A stretch of 64,000 nt of DNA from Kluyveromyces lactis (taxonomy: Eukaryota > Ascomycota > Saccharomycetes > Saccharomycetales > Saccharomycetaceae), in NCBI RefSeq assembly GCF_000002515.2, contig NC_006038.1, forward strand, positions 434,001 to 498,000. The letters run 5' to 3'. The position numbers were made by a program, and so were the translations under genes. Under the pieces are notes generated by a model. It was not told the origin of the DNA, made no database searches, and saw nothing but the letters and a program-made list of their open reading frames with translations. Within the stretch, counting starts at the first letter, position 1; each line of letters opens with the position of its first letter. Positions 29,716 to 39,400 of the stretch are shown in pieces.

Positions 29716-32334
29716 TTAATTTTCCTGTGATAAGGTATGTTCAGGAACAGTATCATATGCCAGATCGACGACTGTATTCGTTGGAACTTCATTCCAAGAT
29801 TTTTTCTTCACCTGCCTCATTCTATTCAGTAGCATTGTTTCCAGGTTTCTTTTCTGTGGAGGACGTGACTCTGATTCCGATGCTGTGGACACAGTTTTGC
29901 TATCCGTAGCCTTTGTATGGTCTGTTGTTTTTTTTTGATTTAGCTCATTCATTACTGACTTTGCAGACGACAAGCTTTCATAGAAATTTACAACAATGTC
30001 ATGCGCCTTTACTTTTGTTCGATCGAAGTTGAGGACTTGTAGACCTGTTCTAGAAACTGCTCTTGAGAGTGCCACATAAGCTTGACCTTTTTCAAAAACT
30101 CTCTTCAAATCTACTTTAACTTTGGAAAGCGTTTGACCTTGTGACTTATGAATCGATAGTGACCACGCCAAAATCAATGGTAATTGAGTTCTTGAGACCA
30201 ATGGAACATCCTTTTCATCCTCCATCGCCCAAGTCTCTGGTCGAACGAGAACAATCCTGGCGTCGCCAGAAGGAGTGAAGAATTGAACTAAGGGCAATTT
30301 CGCTCCTCTTGCCTTCTTGTGTAAATTCCGTACAATTTCTTTCTTCCGTTCCACATTGGCCTTTATACGACTACTCATGGAATCTGTCTCCGTTATGAAA
30401 AAGTCGAATATTGTCTCACTGAGTGGAGATTCAATTTGAATGCGCTCTTGTTGATCTTTCATGAAATTCTTTTCTAGTTCCATCTCTTTCTTTTTCTGTT
30501 TGGACTGTTTAGCGGTAAGTTCTTCTTCTTCACTCCAATATTCTTCTGAATCGGGATTCTCAGTGAGCTTTTCAACATCCTCGTCATTCAGAATCTTGTT
30601 TGAGTTAAAAGGTCCTTTCAAAAAAGCGAAGGTGTCCGAATCTAGGAATGCAAGAACTTTTCCCAAACTCCCATTTACGAGAGTGGCATCAATGTTTTTA
30701 ATATTCATAACTTGAGCACCAACTTTCAATTCCAGTTTTTTTGGAGCTAAGAAGTTGTCTAGCAGTTTCCTTCTTAACTCTACGTTGTCGATAACACCAC
30801 CATCCGATGCTTCATAAGTCATTGTCTCACCAGGAAGTGTTTTAAGTCTTGAATAATTCGCATTGTCTACCTCTGCTCTGGTACTGAATAGCTCTGCTGG
30901 AACAATTTCGTCATTTGGTAATGGACGAGATAGTTCAGCAAACTCCTTCAATGTTCGGTCCGAAATGACACCCATTCTCATTTCATTTAACATTTCAACA
31001 AAACGATGATCACCTTGTTGTCTAAAAACTTTTTGAAGGATAATGGTAGCATCAATAGCTGTCCTCCATGAATAAGATTGAAAGGCAAAATTAATCTGTT
31101 GATCGCCTTTTGTAACTGGTGGTAATTGGAAAAAATCACCACACAGAATTATTTGAATTCCCCCGAATGGTTTGCTCGACCTTCTAAGAGTTTTAGCAAT
31201 TCCATCTAATTTATCTAGTAATTTTCCGTCGATCATTGAAATTTCGTCTATCACTAATGCTTTGATATTCTTCCAACGTTCTCTATGTTTTGCTGATCTT
31301 CTAACTTTCTTTAAAAGCATTGCTTCGTCACCAACTCCAAGACCTATACCTGCGAATGAGTGTAAAGTAATACCACCAATGTTACAAGCAGCAAGTCCAG
31401 TGGACGCAGTAACGGCAACTGCTCCGCTAGTTCCGTACATAGTTTTTAAAGTTTTTATTAACTCTCGTAGTAGAACTGATTTACCAGTACCTGCGCTTCC
31501 GGTATAAAAAATATTCAATTTCCTTCTCGCTAATTCAATAACATGCTCTTGCTCCTCGGAAAGAGTGATAGCACGCACTTTCTTACGAGCAACCTCAGGT
31601 GTCACACTCGATTCTCTGGAGTCGTTTGAAATGTATTCGTTCATTGATTGTTGTTGGGTTAAAAAAGTTAACTGACGATGATGGGAATGTCTTGGTTTGG
31701 GATTTTCATCAGGAGTAATCTCTTTATCAAGAGTCTGAGTTTGGTCTAGTTCCTCATTTATCTGTTGTTGTTCCAGTTCATATAAATCATCCATGGTGTC
31801 TTCGGGTACGATAGATGACAGAAAATGTTTTCTGTCGCCAAAAGGTTTATCTTCAAAAACATTCTTATTCAGAGACGTCAACTGCTCTTTCAAAGGGATT
31901 CTATTGGGCTCAGATTTTACCATTGGTTTCTGAGGGAGAAAAGTAGTAGTAATAGCTTTCCCTGCAGGTTTCTTAGCATATTCTGCTGGAGGCAATTTTG
32001 AGTGCTGATGTTGTTTCTTCCAATTATCTTGTTGGATGGTGTATCTTGAATTGAGTTTTTCAAGGTCAGCAACATGCATCAATATCTCATCATCACCGCT
32101 TGTGTCCCATGCATCATAAATAGGCCCTTCGATTTCTTCCAGGGAATCATCATCTATGATCTCTATGAGTTCGTCCCGTTCCGTCTTCATTTTACGGGAG
32201 GTTGTTGATTTATTTCTTACTAGACAATAAGGTAATCTGGTGAAACGCCTTTGGCTCAATAAGTAGGATTGGCGGGTTGATGAATTGCTAAAAAACCTGC
32301 TATGCACTAATAACTTCTGTGGATTCCTCCACAT
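29716..32334 (-). CDS. PIF1: Pif1 family 5'-to-3' DNA helicase
   Basis: The protein has 872 residues from the first ATG. Helicase motifs in order: I, GSAGTGKS (Lys285); Ia, AVTASTGLAA; II, VIDEISMIDG; III, GDFFQLPPV; IV region QKVFRQQG; then the Pif1 signature SIHKSQGQTL and motif VI YVALSRA near the end. Pif1 unwinds G-quadruplexes, removes telomerase from ends and maintains mitochondrial DNA. The first 48 residues are basic, hydroxylated and without acids (MWRNPQKLLVHSRFFSNSS), a typical mitochondrial presequence. Met49 (codon at 32190) precedes an acidic segment and probably starts the nuclear form, as known for S. cerevisiae PIF1 with its two start sites. Confidence 0.97.
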   Translation of the reverse strand: MWRNPQKLLVHSRFFSNSSTRQSYLLSQRRFTRLPYCLVRNKSTTSRKMKTERDELIEIIDDDSLEEIEGPIYDAWDTSGDDEILMHVADLEKLNSRYTIQQDNWKKQHQHSKLPPAEYAKKPAGKAITTTFLPQKPMVKSEPNRIPLKEQLTSLNKNVFEDKPFGDRKHFLSSIVPEDTMDDLYELEQQQINEELDQTQTLDKEITPDENPKPRHSHHRQLTFLTQQQSMNEYISNDSRESSVTPEVARKKVRAITLSEEQEHVIELARRKLNIFYTGSAGTGKSVLLRELIKTLKTMYGTSGAVAVTASTGLAACNIGGITLHSFAGIGLGVGDEAMLLKKVRRSAKHRERWKNIKALVIDEISMIDGKLLDKLDGIAKTLRRSSKPFGGIQIILCGDFFQLPPVTKGDQQINFAFQSYSWRTAIDATIILQKVFRQQGDHRFVEMLNEMRMGVISDRTLKEFAELSRPLPNDEIVPAELFSTRAEVDNANYSRLKTLPGETMTYEASDGGVIDNVELRRKLLDNFLAPKKLELKVGAQVMNIKNIDATLVNGSLGKVLAFLDSDTFAFLKGPFNSNKILNDEDVEKLTENPDSEEYWSEEEELTAKQSKQKKKEMELEKNFMKDQQERIQIESPLSETIFDFFITETDSMSSRIKANVERKKEIVRNLHKKARGAKLPLVQFFTPSGDARIVLVRPETWAMEDEKDVPLVSRTQLPLILAWSLSIHKSQGQTLSKVKVDLKRVFEKGQAYVALSRAVSRTGLQVLNFDRTKVKAHDIVVNFYESLSSAKSVMNELNQKKTTDHTKATDSKTVSTASESESRPPQKRNLETMLLNRMRQVKKKSWNEVPTNTVVDLAYDTVPEHTLSQEN

Positions 32335-32881
32335 TTATTGCACCAAAGGTCCCGGAAATCAAAGAACAAAAAACAACTATAAGGAAAAGCTTATAGAATA
32401 ACGTTAAATAGCCGTTGTGTTTCTCAGCTTCAACCGGACTTCGATAGTAATGTTAACCGATACTAAAAACCGGTTCTCTAAAGCTATTCTTCCCTCGACC
32501 TGTTAGATAGCTTTCAATTGTGTCAAGTCTTACTTTGGGATTCGAGTTAACAAATGCTTAAATTGAACTCAAGCACAACAGATTACGAAGTTTTCAGCTC
32601 TTCGTATACAGGTGGTAACAATCAATATTCTGCGACACGTTATGAGCTAATCAATAGGTACTAAAGTGTATACCCCCCTTGTTATTGGCGAATGCTCGCT
32701 ACTATTCTTGTAGTTCTGGCTTCGATATTTATGTTGAACTGAAAAAAGTAAGAAACGCGACAATTCAATAAACCGAAATCGTAAAGAGAAAGAAAGACGC
32801 GTAAATGTCATCACATTAGAAGCTACAAGACCTGTGTTATCCATTAAAGCTGGTGAGCCTACGTTAGACCCATATACTGAG
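32335..32881. promoter_or_regulatory. PIF1-OGG1 divergent promoter region with MCB words
   Basis: These 547 bp hold an ACGCGT Mlu1 cell-cycle box at 32797-32802 and an ACGCGA variant at 32755-32760, both 80-127 bp before the OGG1 ATG. They suggest G1/S (MBF-type) control of one or both DNA-maintenance genes. This is inference from short words. Confidence 0.45.
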
Positions 32882-34075
32882 ATGGTGGGGAAACTTTTCT
32901 TCCAACCTGGAGAACTGGTTTTGAGAAACAGTCTTCATTGTGGACAGTCATTTAGATGGGTGATTCAAGAACACACGGGTTTTTTCTACTCGACTCTAAA
33001 GTTAGATGATAGCTATGATTTGGTGATGTTGAGACAGCTTGATGACAATTGTATTGAATATGACTGTTACAAGAGGGCGAACCTGGAGAAACTTGAGTCA
33101 CATCTCAAGGATTACTTTGAACTTGATGTATCTTTGAACAACTTAATGACTCAATGGTCAGATGCTGATCCTAAGGGATTTCAAAATAAGGAACATAGAG
33201 GAGTGAGAGTACTGAACCAGAATCCCTGGGAAACTTTATGCTCTTTCATTTGTTCTAGTAATAATAATATATCAAGAATCACTAAAATGTGCCATTCCTT
33301 GGCCACTGAATTTGGTGATGAAATTGCAGAGTTTGATGGTGCTAAGCAGTATTCGTTCCCAAGTTCGGATCAGATCGTAGAAAGAGCATCTGAAGAAAAA
33401 CTAAGAGATCTTGGCTTTGGTTATAGGGCCAAATATATCATTGGAACTGCTCAACTGATGTCTATGGAAAAAGGCGATATGTCTGATTCAGAGTATATGC
33501 TCAGTTGGCGCATTAAGGGTAAAATGGGGTATCAAGATGTCAAAGAGAAGTTGATGGCGTATCCAGGTGTGGGTCCGAAAGTAGCTGATTGTGTGCTTCT
33601 CATGGGAGGGTTGGGATTTGACGAGGTAGTTCCTGTCGATGTACACATCGCAAGGATTGCATCGAGGGACTACAAATTAAACAACACTAAGCAGGAAATC
33701 AGTGAACTGCAGGCTGAATACAAAAAGTTACCGATTACACGTAAGAAGGTGAACTATGAACTTGATATGTACAGAAGGAAGCTCCAGGATCTATGGGGCC
33801 CATACGCGGGCTGGGCACAATGTGTCCTTTTCGCACAAGAAATTGGGAAAACAGTTGGAGCAAGTACAAGTGATAAATTAGTGAAAAGACGCAAACTGGA
33901 CTATGATGCATCTGGAGAAGAAGAAGACTTTAAAGTTGTAGTCAAAGACGAGGCAGAGATCAGTACGGAAGATTCTTTGTCCACGGTTAAAATTGAAGAT
34001 ACTATGTCGATAGAGTATAGCATTACTGGGAGGCCGCTACGGAGAGCGGTAAAAAAGGCTAAAAAGGTCTATTGA
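32882..34075 (+). CDS. OGG1: 8-oxoguanine DNA glycosylase/AP lyase Ogg1
   Basis: The start is the ATG at 32882 (MVGKLFFQPGELVLRN), which aligns with the S. cerevisiae start; the frame upstream has only GTG. The length is 397 residues. It excises 8-oxoguanine opposite C. Seen: the N-terminal OGG domain (NSLHCGQSFRW), CSSNNNISRITKM, and the helix-hairpin-helix YPGVGPKVADC with the Schiff-base Lys at residue 233. The catalytic Asp is residue 253 in VPVDVHIARIA. A basic C-terminal tail (LVKRRKLDYD, then RPLRRAVKKAKKVY at the very end) looks like a nuclear localisation signal, extended relative to S. cerevisiae (376 residues). It is convergent with MRPL4. Confidence 0.96.
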   Translation: MVGKLFFQPGELVLRNSLHCGQSFRWVIQEHTGFFYSTLKLDDSYDLVMLRQLDDNCIEYDCYKRANLEKLESHLKDYFELDVSLNNLMTQWSDADPKGFQNKEHRGVRVLNQNPWETLCSFICSSNNNISRITKMCHSLATEFGDEIAEFDGAKQYSFPSSDQIVERASEEKLRDLGFGYRAKYIIGTAQLMSMEKGDMSDSEYMLSWRIKGKMGYQDVKEKLMAYPGVGPKVADCVLLMGGLGFDEVVPVDVHIARIASRDYKLNNTKQEISELQAEYKKLPITRKKVNYELDMYRRKLQDLWGPYAGWAQCVLFAQEIGKTVGASTSDKLVKRRKLDYDASGEEEDFKVVVKDEAEISTEDSLSTVKIEDTMSIEYSITGRPLRRAVKKAKKVY

Positions 34076-34266
34076 ATTAATTGACTGCAAATAAAACTCT
34101 CTTTAAATACAATTCTTATTCGTCAAATTAAAGTGTTGTCGAAGGAAATTTTTTGTTTTATATTCCGTTATTTAAGTTGGTGTATACATATGTACAGGAA
34201 GGCTGGGTTCATCCAAATGGACGGTTACACTTATCTCTTTATACAATCACTTCGATGGCATTAATA

Positions 34267-35265
34267 TCATAGTGTATTAGCGTTGTTTTTTGCATCTTCT
34301 TCTTGCAGCTGTATTTCCGCTTCTGTTACCTTTGCCATTTGAGCCTCAGCTAATTTATTAACATATTCTTGAACAGTTTCCAATTCATCGTATCTAGACA
34401 CAGAGGAGCCATTTTCTCTCAACTCCCTTACCGCTTGACATGCTTCTGCGATGGCAGATTCTGTGTTTTCTGATGTATACAGAAGGAAGGATTCACCTGC
34501 ATCCACAATTGTATTGTTAGATTCTTCTAAAAAGTTCTTGATGTCCTCGTTTCTTAGTGCAAATTTCTTTAACTTCAATGTTGCAACCGCTTTCAATCCA
34601 TCCACAAATGTTCTGTCCACTTTGTTCTCATCGATGTACTCAGAGATACCGTATATGGCATATTGAAAACGTTGCAATGATTCGAAAATCTCTTCATCTT
34701 CGTTAGCAGGAGCTTCTAAAAAGTCTTTTTCGAATGATTCGATAAATACTTGTTTTTCAACAGCAAATTTCTCATTCGCTATCTTGAATGCCCAGTCTCG
34801 TTCGCTAAGGACGTGTCTTATTCTCCACATTGTCGTTCTGATCTTTTCGGAGATATCTTGGTATGCTTCGGTTTGTGCTTCAAAGTTGAACTGCACCAAA
34901 TGGTTTTCACGTGCTAATACGTTACGTTCTTTCAAACATGTGTACCACAAAGAATGTAGGTCAGTGAACGATTTTCTTCTCAACTCTGGGATGGTCCAAG
35001 GTCTCGAAAGCGTATCCAATTCCTCGGGCGTTCTTAAAAACTTCTTCTCGGAGAAAAATTGCCATAAAGGATGATCATCTGGACATGTCAAATTGGCAGC
35101 AGCCGGTGGAATAGGAGCTGTAATCTTTAAATCATTATCGTGATGGGTCCTCTGGGTAGGTAGTCTAACGTTCTCTCTCTTGGCTGGTTTGGGTTTAGGT
35201 TTGGTGAATCTCGTCCTGGCACATGCTCTAGAAGTAGTATGCAATCCCCTTCTTGCTGGGAACAT
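34267..35265 (-). CDS. MRPL4: Mitochondrial large-subunit ribosomal protein (uL29m)
   Basis: The protein has 332 residues (S. cerevisiae Mrpl4, 319). The first 25 residues are an Arg-rich presequence without acids (MFPARRGLHTTSRACARTRF), pointing to the matrix. The MRP-L47/uL29m core follows: DHPLWQFFSEKKFLRTPEEL, SRPWTIPELRRKSFTDLHSLWY and CLKERNVLARENHL. The remaining 200 residues are helical and fungal-specific. It is placed at the tunnel exit of the mitoribosome. Order and orientation with LSM3 and CAR2 match YLR439W-YLR438C-A-YLR438W. Confidence 0.95.
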   Translation of the reverse strand: MFPARRGLHTTSRACARTRFTKPKPKPAKRENVRLPTQRTHHDNDLKITAPIPPAAANLTCPDDHPLWQFFSEKKFLRTPEELDTLSRPWTIPELRRKSFTDLHSLWYTCLKERNVLARENHLVQFNFEAQTEAYQDISEKIRTTMWRIRHVLSERDWAFKIANEKFAVEKQVFIESFEKDFLEAPANEDEEIFESLQRFQYAIYGISEYIDENKVDRTFVDGLKAVATLKLKKFALRNEDIKNFLEESNNTIVDAGESFLLYTSENTESAIAEACQAVRELRENGSSVSRYDELETVQEYVNKLAEAQMAKVTEAEIQLQEEDAKNNANTL

Positions 35266-35928
35266 TTTGAAAATATAATATCCCTGCTATAATAAACACG
35301 TCCTGCAGCTACTCAATCGAGGTAGAACACTTCAATATCACGACAGCTAGCTGATTCATCCATGTTTTAATTCCTATTCAGCTTTCCTCTGCTTAAATGT
35401 TATAAAAATTTTTTGATCGAACAGAGTTGATTCGGGGTCCGTCATTAGGTTGCCCGGCCTTTGTCATGTGATAGTCACGTGAATATCAGGTTGACTATTG
35501 ACTCTCTTAGTGAAGCATAGTGCAATAAGATGATAAACTAGCATCGCATATCCTGGCCATCTTTCAACAGGTACAGTATCATTCAAAGATGGTTGGAAAC
35601 GTGTACCTTCCCTGGTTTAACTGATTATTCTATAATTCAGAGCTTTCCATTGACATCGAAATTCAAAACTTCAACACTTTTTATCAATTAGTACGTTAAC
35701 AATAATTTGGTGATTAAGTATGTTATGGAGGATGCTCTGGAGTGTGAATGGAACTAAGCCTTGGATTGTATATCGACTACTCTACTATACCTGGTACTCC
35801 ATTTGATAAACTGACAAAGGAAACCATTCAACCTAACTGCTGTACCCTCTATCAATTGCATTATTGGTTATTGTAAGAATACGACTGCATCATAAATATA
35901 GAAGACATACACACTTTACGCCGCAAAG
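35266..35928. promoter_or_regulatory. MRPL4-LSM3 divergent promoter region
   Basis: These 663 bp carry a CACGTG E-box at 35476-35481 within TAGTCACGTGAA, a good Cbf1-type word, and a CATGTGAT variant a few bases before it. The rest is AT-rich. No RNA gene is seen. Confidence 0.45.
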
Positions 35929-36180
35929 ATGTCTGATACGCCTCTGGATCTATTAAAATTGAATTTAGACGAGCGAGTATATGTGAAATTACGTGATGCT
36001 CGTGAATTAGTGGGTACTCTTCAGGCTTTCGACTCACATTGTAATATTGTTCTTTCAGATTCAAAGGAAACCATTTATGAACTAGTAGAAGGAGATTTGA
36101 AAACGACCGAAAGGTTTTCGGAAATGATTTTCGTTAGAGGTGGTCTTGTGGCCCTTGTAACAACACCAGAAGATGAATGA
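35929..36180 (+). CDS. LSM3: Sm-like protein Lsm3
   Basis: The protein has 83 residues and is a compact Sm fold. Sm1 is seen as [30 protein letters not shown] and Sm2 as [15 protein letters not shown]. It is a member of the Lsm2-8 ring that binds the U6 snRNA 3' end in the nucleus and of the Lsm1-7 ring that promotes decapping in the cytoplasm. The usual IRG triplet of Sm2 is VRG here, common in Lsm3. It matches YLR438C-A in position, between MRPL4 and the NTE1-CAR2 pair. Confidence 0.96.
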   Translation: MSDTPLDLLKLNLDERVYVKLRDARELVGTLQAFDSHCNIVLSDSKETIYELVEGDLKTTERFSEMIFVRGGLVALVTTPEDE

Positions 36181-36464
36181 TTGTCCAGTATCCTTCTTCT
36201 TCTTTCAACATTTAATAAGGGAAATTCGAAGAAATAACTTCATGTCCTCATTATTGATTGAGTGCGATGTGAGCTATCCTCATTTTGCCCCCAATATACA
36301 TCCATCGCTAACATTTGTATAGTATATATTTAGTTTATTCAATTTTTTTTTAACTTTCGGTTTACAGTTACTTAGAAACTATAACGTTAATTGCCATGGC
36401 TTTGATTTTATGTCCTGCATGTCCACCATCGACAAATGTGGGTAGCGTTTCCTGTTAATTCGTT

Positions 36465-39400
36465 TTATATACTGTTCCGTCTTTGTAACATGTTTTCTTT
36501 GTCGGCATAAGCAGAAGTTGTGGTACCCGCAATTGGCGGTAATTCGTTTTTCTCTTGCAGATGTTGTAAAAAGTCATGACCGTACGCGTAGCCTACTTGG
36601 TATATTTCTTCAAACTTACCAAAATCCAAAGTCGCATAGTTCTCAATAGGAGGCCTGATGTACACCACACCTGGTGTACTTTTAGCCCTTTCTAAGGCAT
36701 TGACAGAAGCAACATATCCTAATCTCATTTGTATTTCCGCCATATTAGGAATGTTGGGGTGTTTCGAAAATGGATTCCATCTATTTAAAACAATCCAAAA
36801 TCCGTTCAAAGAGTCTCCGTATGACATTGGAGTCCTATCATCGACTGATCCAACGTCTACTGCAAACACAATTTTACAACCTCTCTGTGTCATTTCGGTC
36901 ACTGGTAAGTTGTCGACATAACCTCCATCTAGTAACATATTACCGTTATCCACAATTGGAGGAAGAAGGCCCGCAAGTGACATAGAAGCTCTAATATAAC
37001 GCCATGCAAAACCTGATGAGTGAATCTCTTGAACTGACTCTGTAATATTCGTCGAGTTACAGTAATATGAAATCCAAAAATCTTCAATCCTGTAGTCTCT
37101 AAAAGATTTCCATATACCACGATTAAACTCATGTCCTGTAGTGTATGATGTAACTGGCCAAGTCAAATCACTTAGCATTCTCCATAGTGAACCAACTCTA
37201 CCAGCGAACTTCTTGACTCGGCCATATATAGGAACAAGATCGTAGTCCATGGCATATAAACCTCCAACGAACGAACCAATTGACGTTCCTCCGATTATAT
37301 CAATTGGAATTCCTTGCTCCTCTAGAGCCTTAATGATACCAAGATGACTTAATCCACGTGCCCCTCCTCCACCAAGAACTAGACCAACAGCTTGGCCTGA
37401 AAGAGTTCTAGCTAGTCTTAGGAAATCATTCTTGATAGGATCAACTGAAGTGTAGAATTTTGGATTAGGTTTAGGATCGATGTATTTTCCAGATAATGTT
37501 TCCACAGTGGTTTTGATTGAATCTGGTAAAAACTTTACAAAGTTCTCTTGTGTCTTTTTTGTATTCTCCTTGAACTTCTCGACTAATTGGGATAGCGGTT
37601 TTATATTTGGTATTGGATCGGGCTCTGCTACCTTTTCCATTGGGGTAAACTGTATATGGTGATGGGACTGAATCCACATTCGATTTTTTAACCATTTAGA
37701 TGTCGAGCCTGGAACCACGTATCGCTCGGGATGAAGTAAAATTAGATCCGTTCTAGCTGTAGTTTTACTTTTCAACAAAAGCCTTTCAAATTCACCAATC
37801 TTCGGGTCACATGTTGCATCAGCCAAGAGTAAGATACAGTCACCTTGTGAAATGCACGTTTGTGTCCATGATGAGCTTACAGGAGTATCTGCGATGTACA
37901 CAACGATTTCGTAAAGCTCTTCGAGTTCTGCGAAATATCCACTCTGTTTCAATTTTGAAAGTTTATTGAACGCATGACGACCAAGGTGAGATAATGTCGT
38001 ACGTTGGTTCAACCCAATTGTTGTCTTTCCGCACTGCCTTAATGCATTGATCAATTTATAAGCAAATTCCTCTACTGGTAGACCCTCAGTAATCGGTAAA
38101 AGCGTCAAAGTCTTATAATTTACGGTATTACTTATAAGCTCGTTCTTCTTAGAGGATTTATTGGATTTTATGTTAAGATTAAAGTCATACCTTTTTTGCA
38201 TCGCTGTTTCATCTCCAATTAGCTTAGTGATCGGTTGTGAACCGGAGAAGCCTATACCAGATTTAAAATTCATTAGCATTGCTTTTTTGGCCACCATTCT
38301 ACTGACATGAATCATGATAGAAGGGTGTTCGACAGCCAAGAACTCAAACAATGTACGAGGGATTCTAGCCAACTCAGTATCTCTAATGGCTACCACTGTG
38401 TTTAGTCTATGAATGGCAGTCAACACTTCCACTTCTCCAAAACTTTCTCCTTTTGATAATTCCGCCATTTGAGTTACAATGTCCGAGTCTGCATCTTCAT
38501 AGAATAGCTGCCTTAGTCTACCATTCAATACTAGGTAAACACCATTAGCAGGATCACCTTGGTTGAATAACGTTTCAGAAGAATCTAGTTGAATCCATTC
38601 AAGGAAATAGTCCAACCGCAACAAATTGGGACTCAAGGAATTAGTCAAAATTTCAGACAACTTTAAGTAGATCATGAAATATTTATCACATAAACGCTCC
38701 AAATCATTATAAGGAATTAACCCTAGATAAGCTGGACCTTTGCTTACTTTGAGCGTCACAAGCGACTTACAACCTAGGATGGACGATAGATATCCAAGGA
38801 TGTAACCTTCTGTGGCAGTGTATAGAGTTCTTTCATAACTCTCATCTGTGTTGCCGTCTTTAGTCTCAGATATGACATCAACTTCTCCGCTTACAAGATA
38901 ATAAATACCTTGCGGATTAGAATTTTGGCAGAGTATAGTTTCTCCTTCCTCAAATTTGAGAATCTTTATGCATTTAGAGAAATCTTCTTTAACTGATTCA
39001 AAATCCGAAAATTGATTATCGCCACCCAGATTCTCATTTCTAAAGTGGTCAAAAGATTCTGATCTGTCTGTACGTGAGTTCGATCTACTAGAGCCGTTCA
39101 ATCTCTTACTATGTGAAGCCATTTTACCGCCGGTTCTGTTCAATCTTGAAAATTGTTGCGACTCTCGAGGCAAAAATGTTACTAGGTGATTGCTGGAGTG
39201 GGTCGCGATAGATGAAGATAGGGATGTAAATGAAGAGTAGGATGACCTTCTGACCAACCCTTTTTCATCTAACGAATGATCATGGAGCGAAAAGTCATCT
39301 GAAATTGGGGGCTCGATTGTATCCTTTGTTATTCCCAACTGCTGGAAAATTATTTCAACTAATGCCAATCTCCAAGAAGAGACTTCTGTCTCTTCAAACT

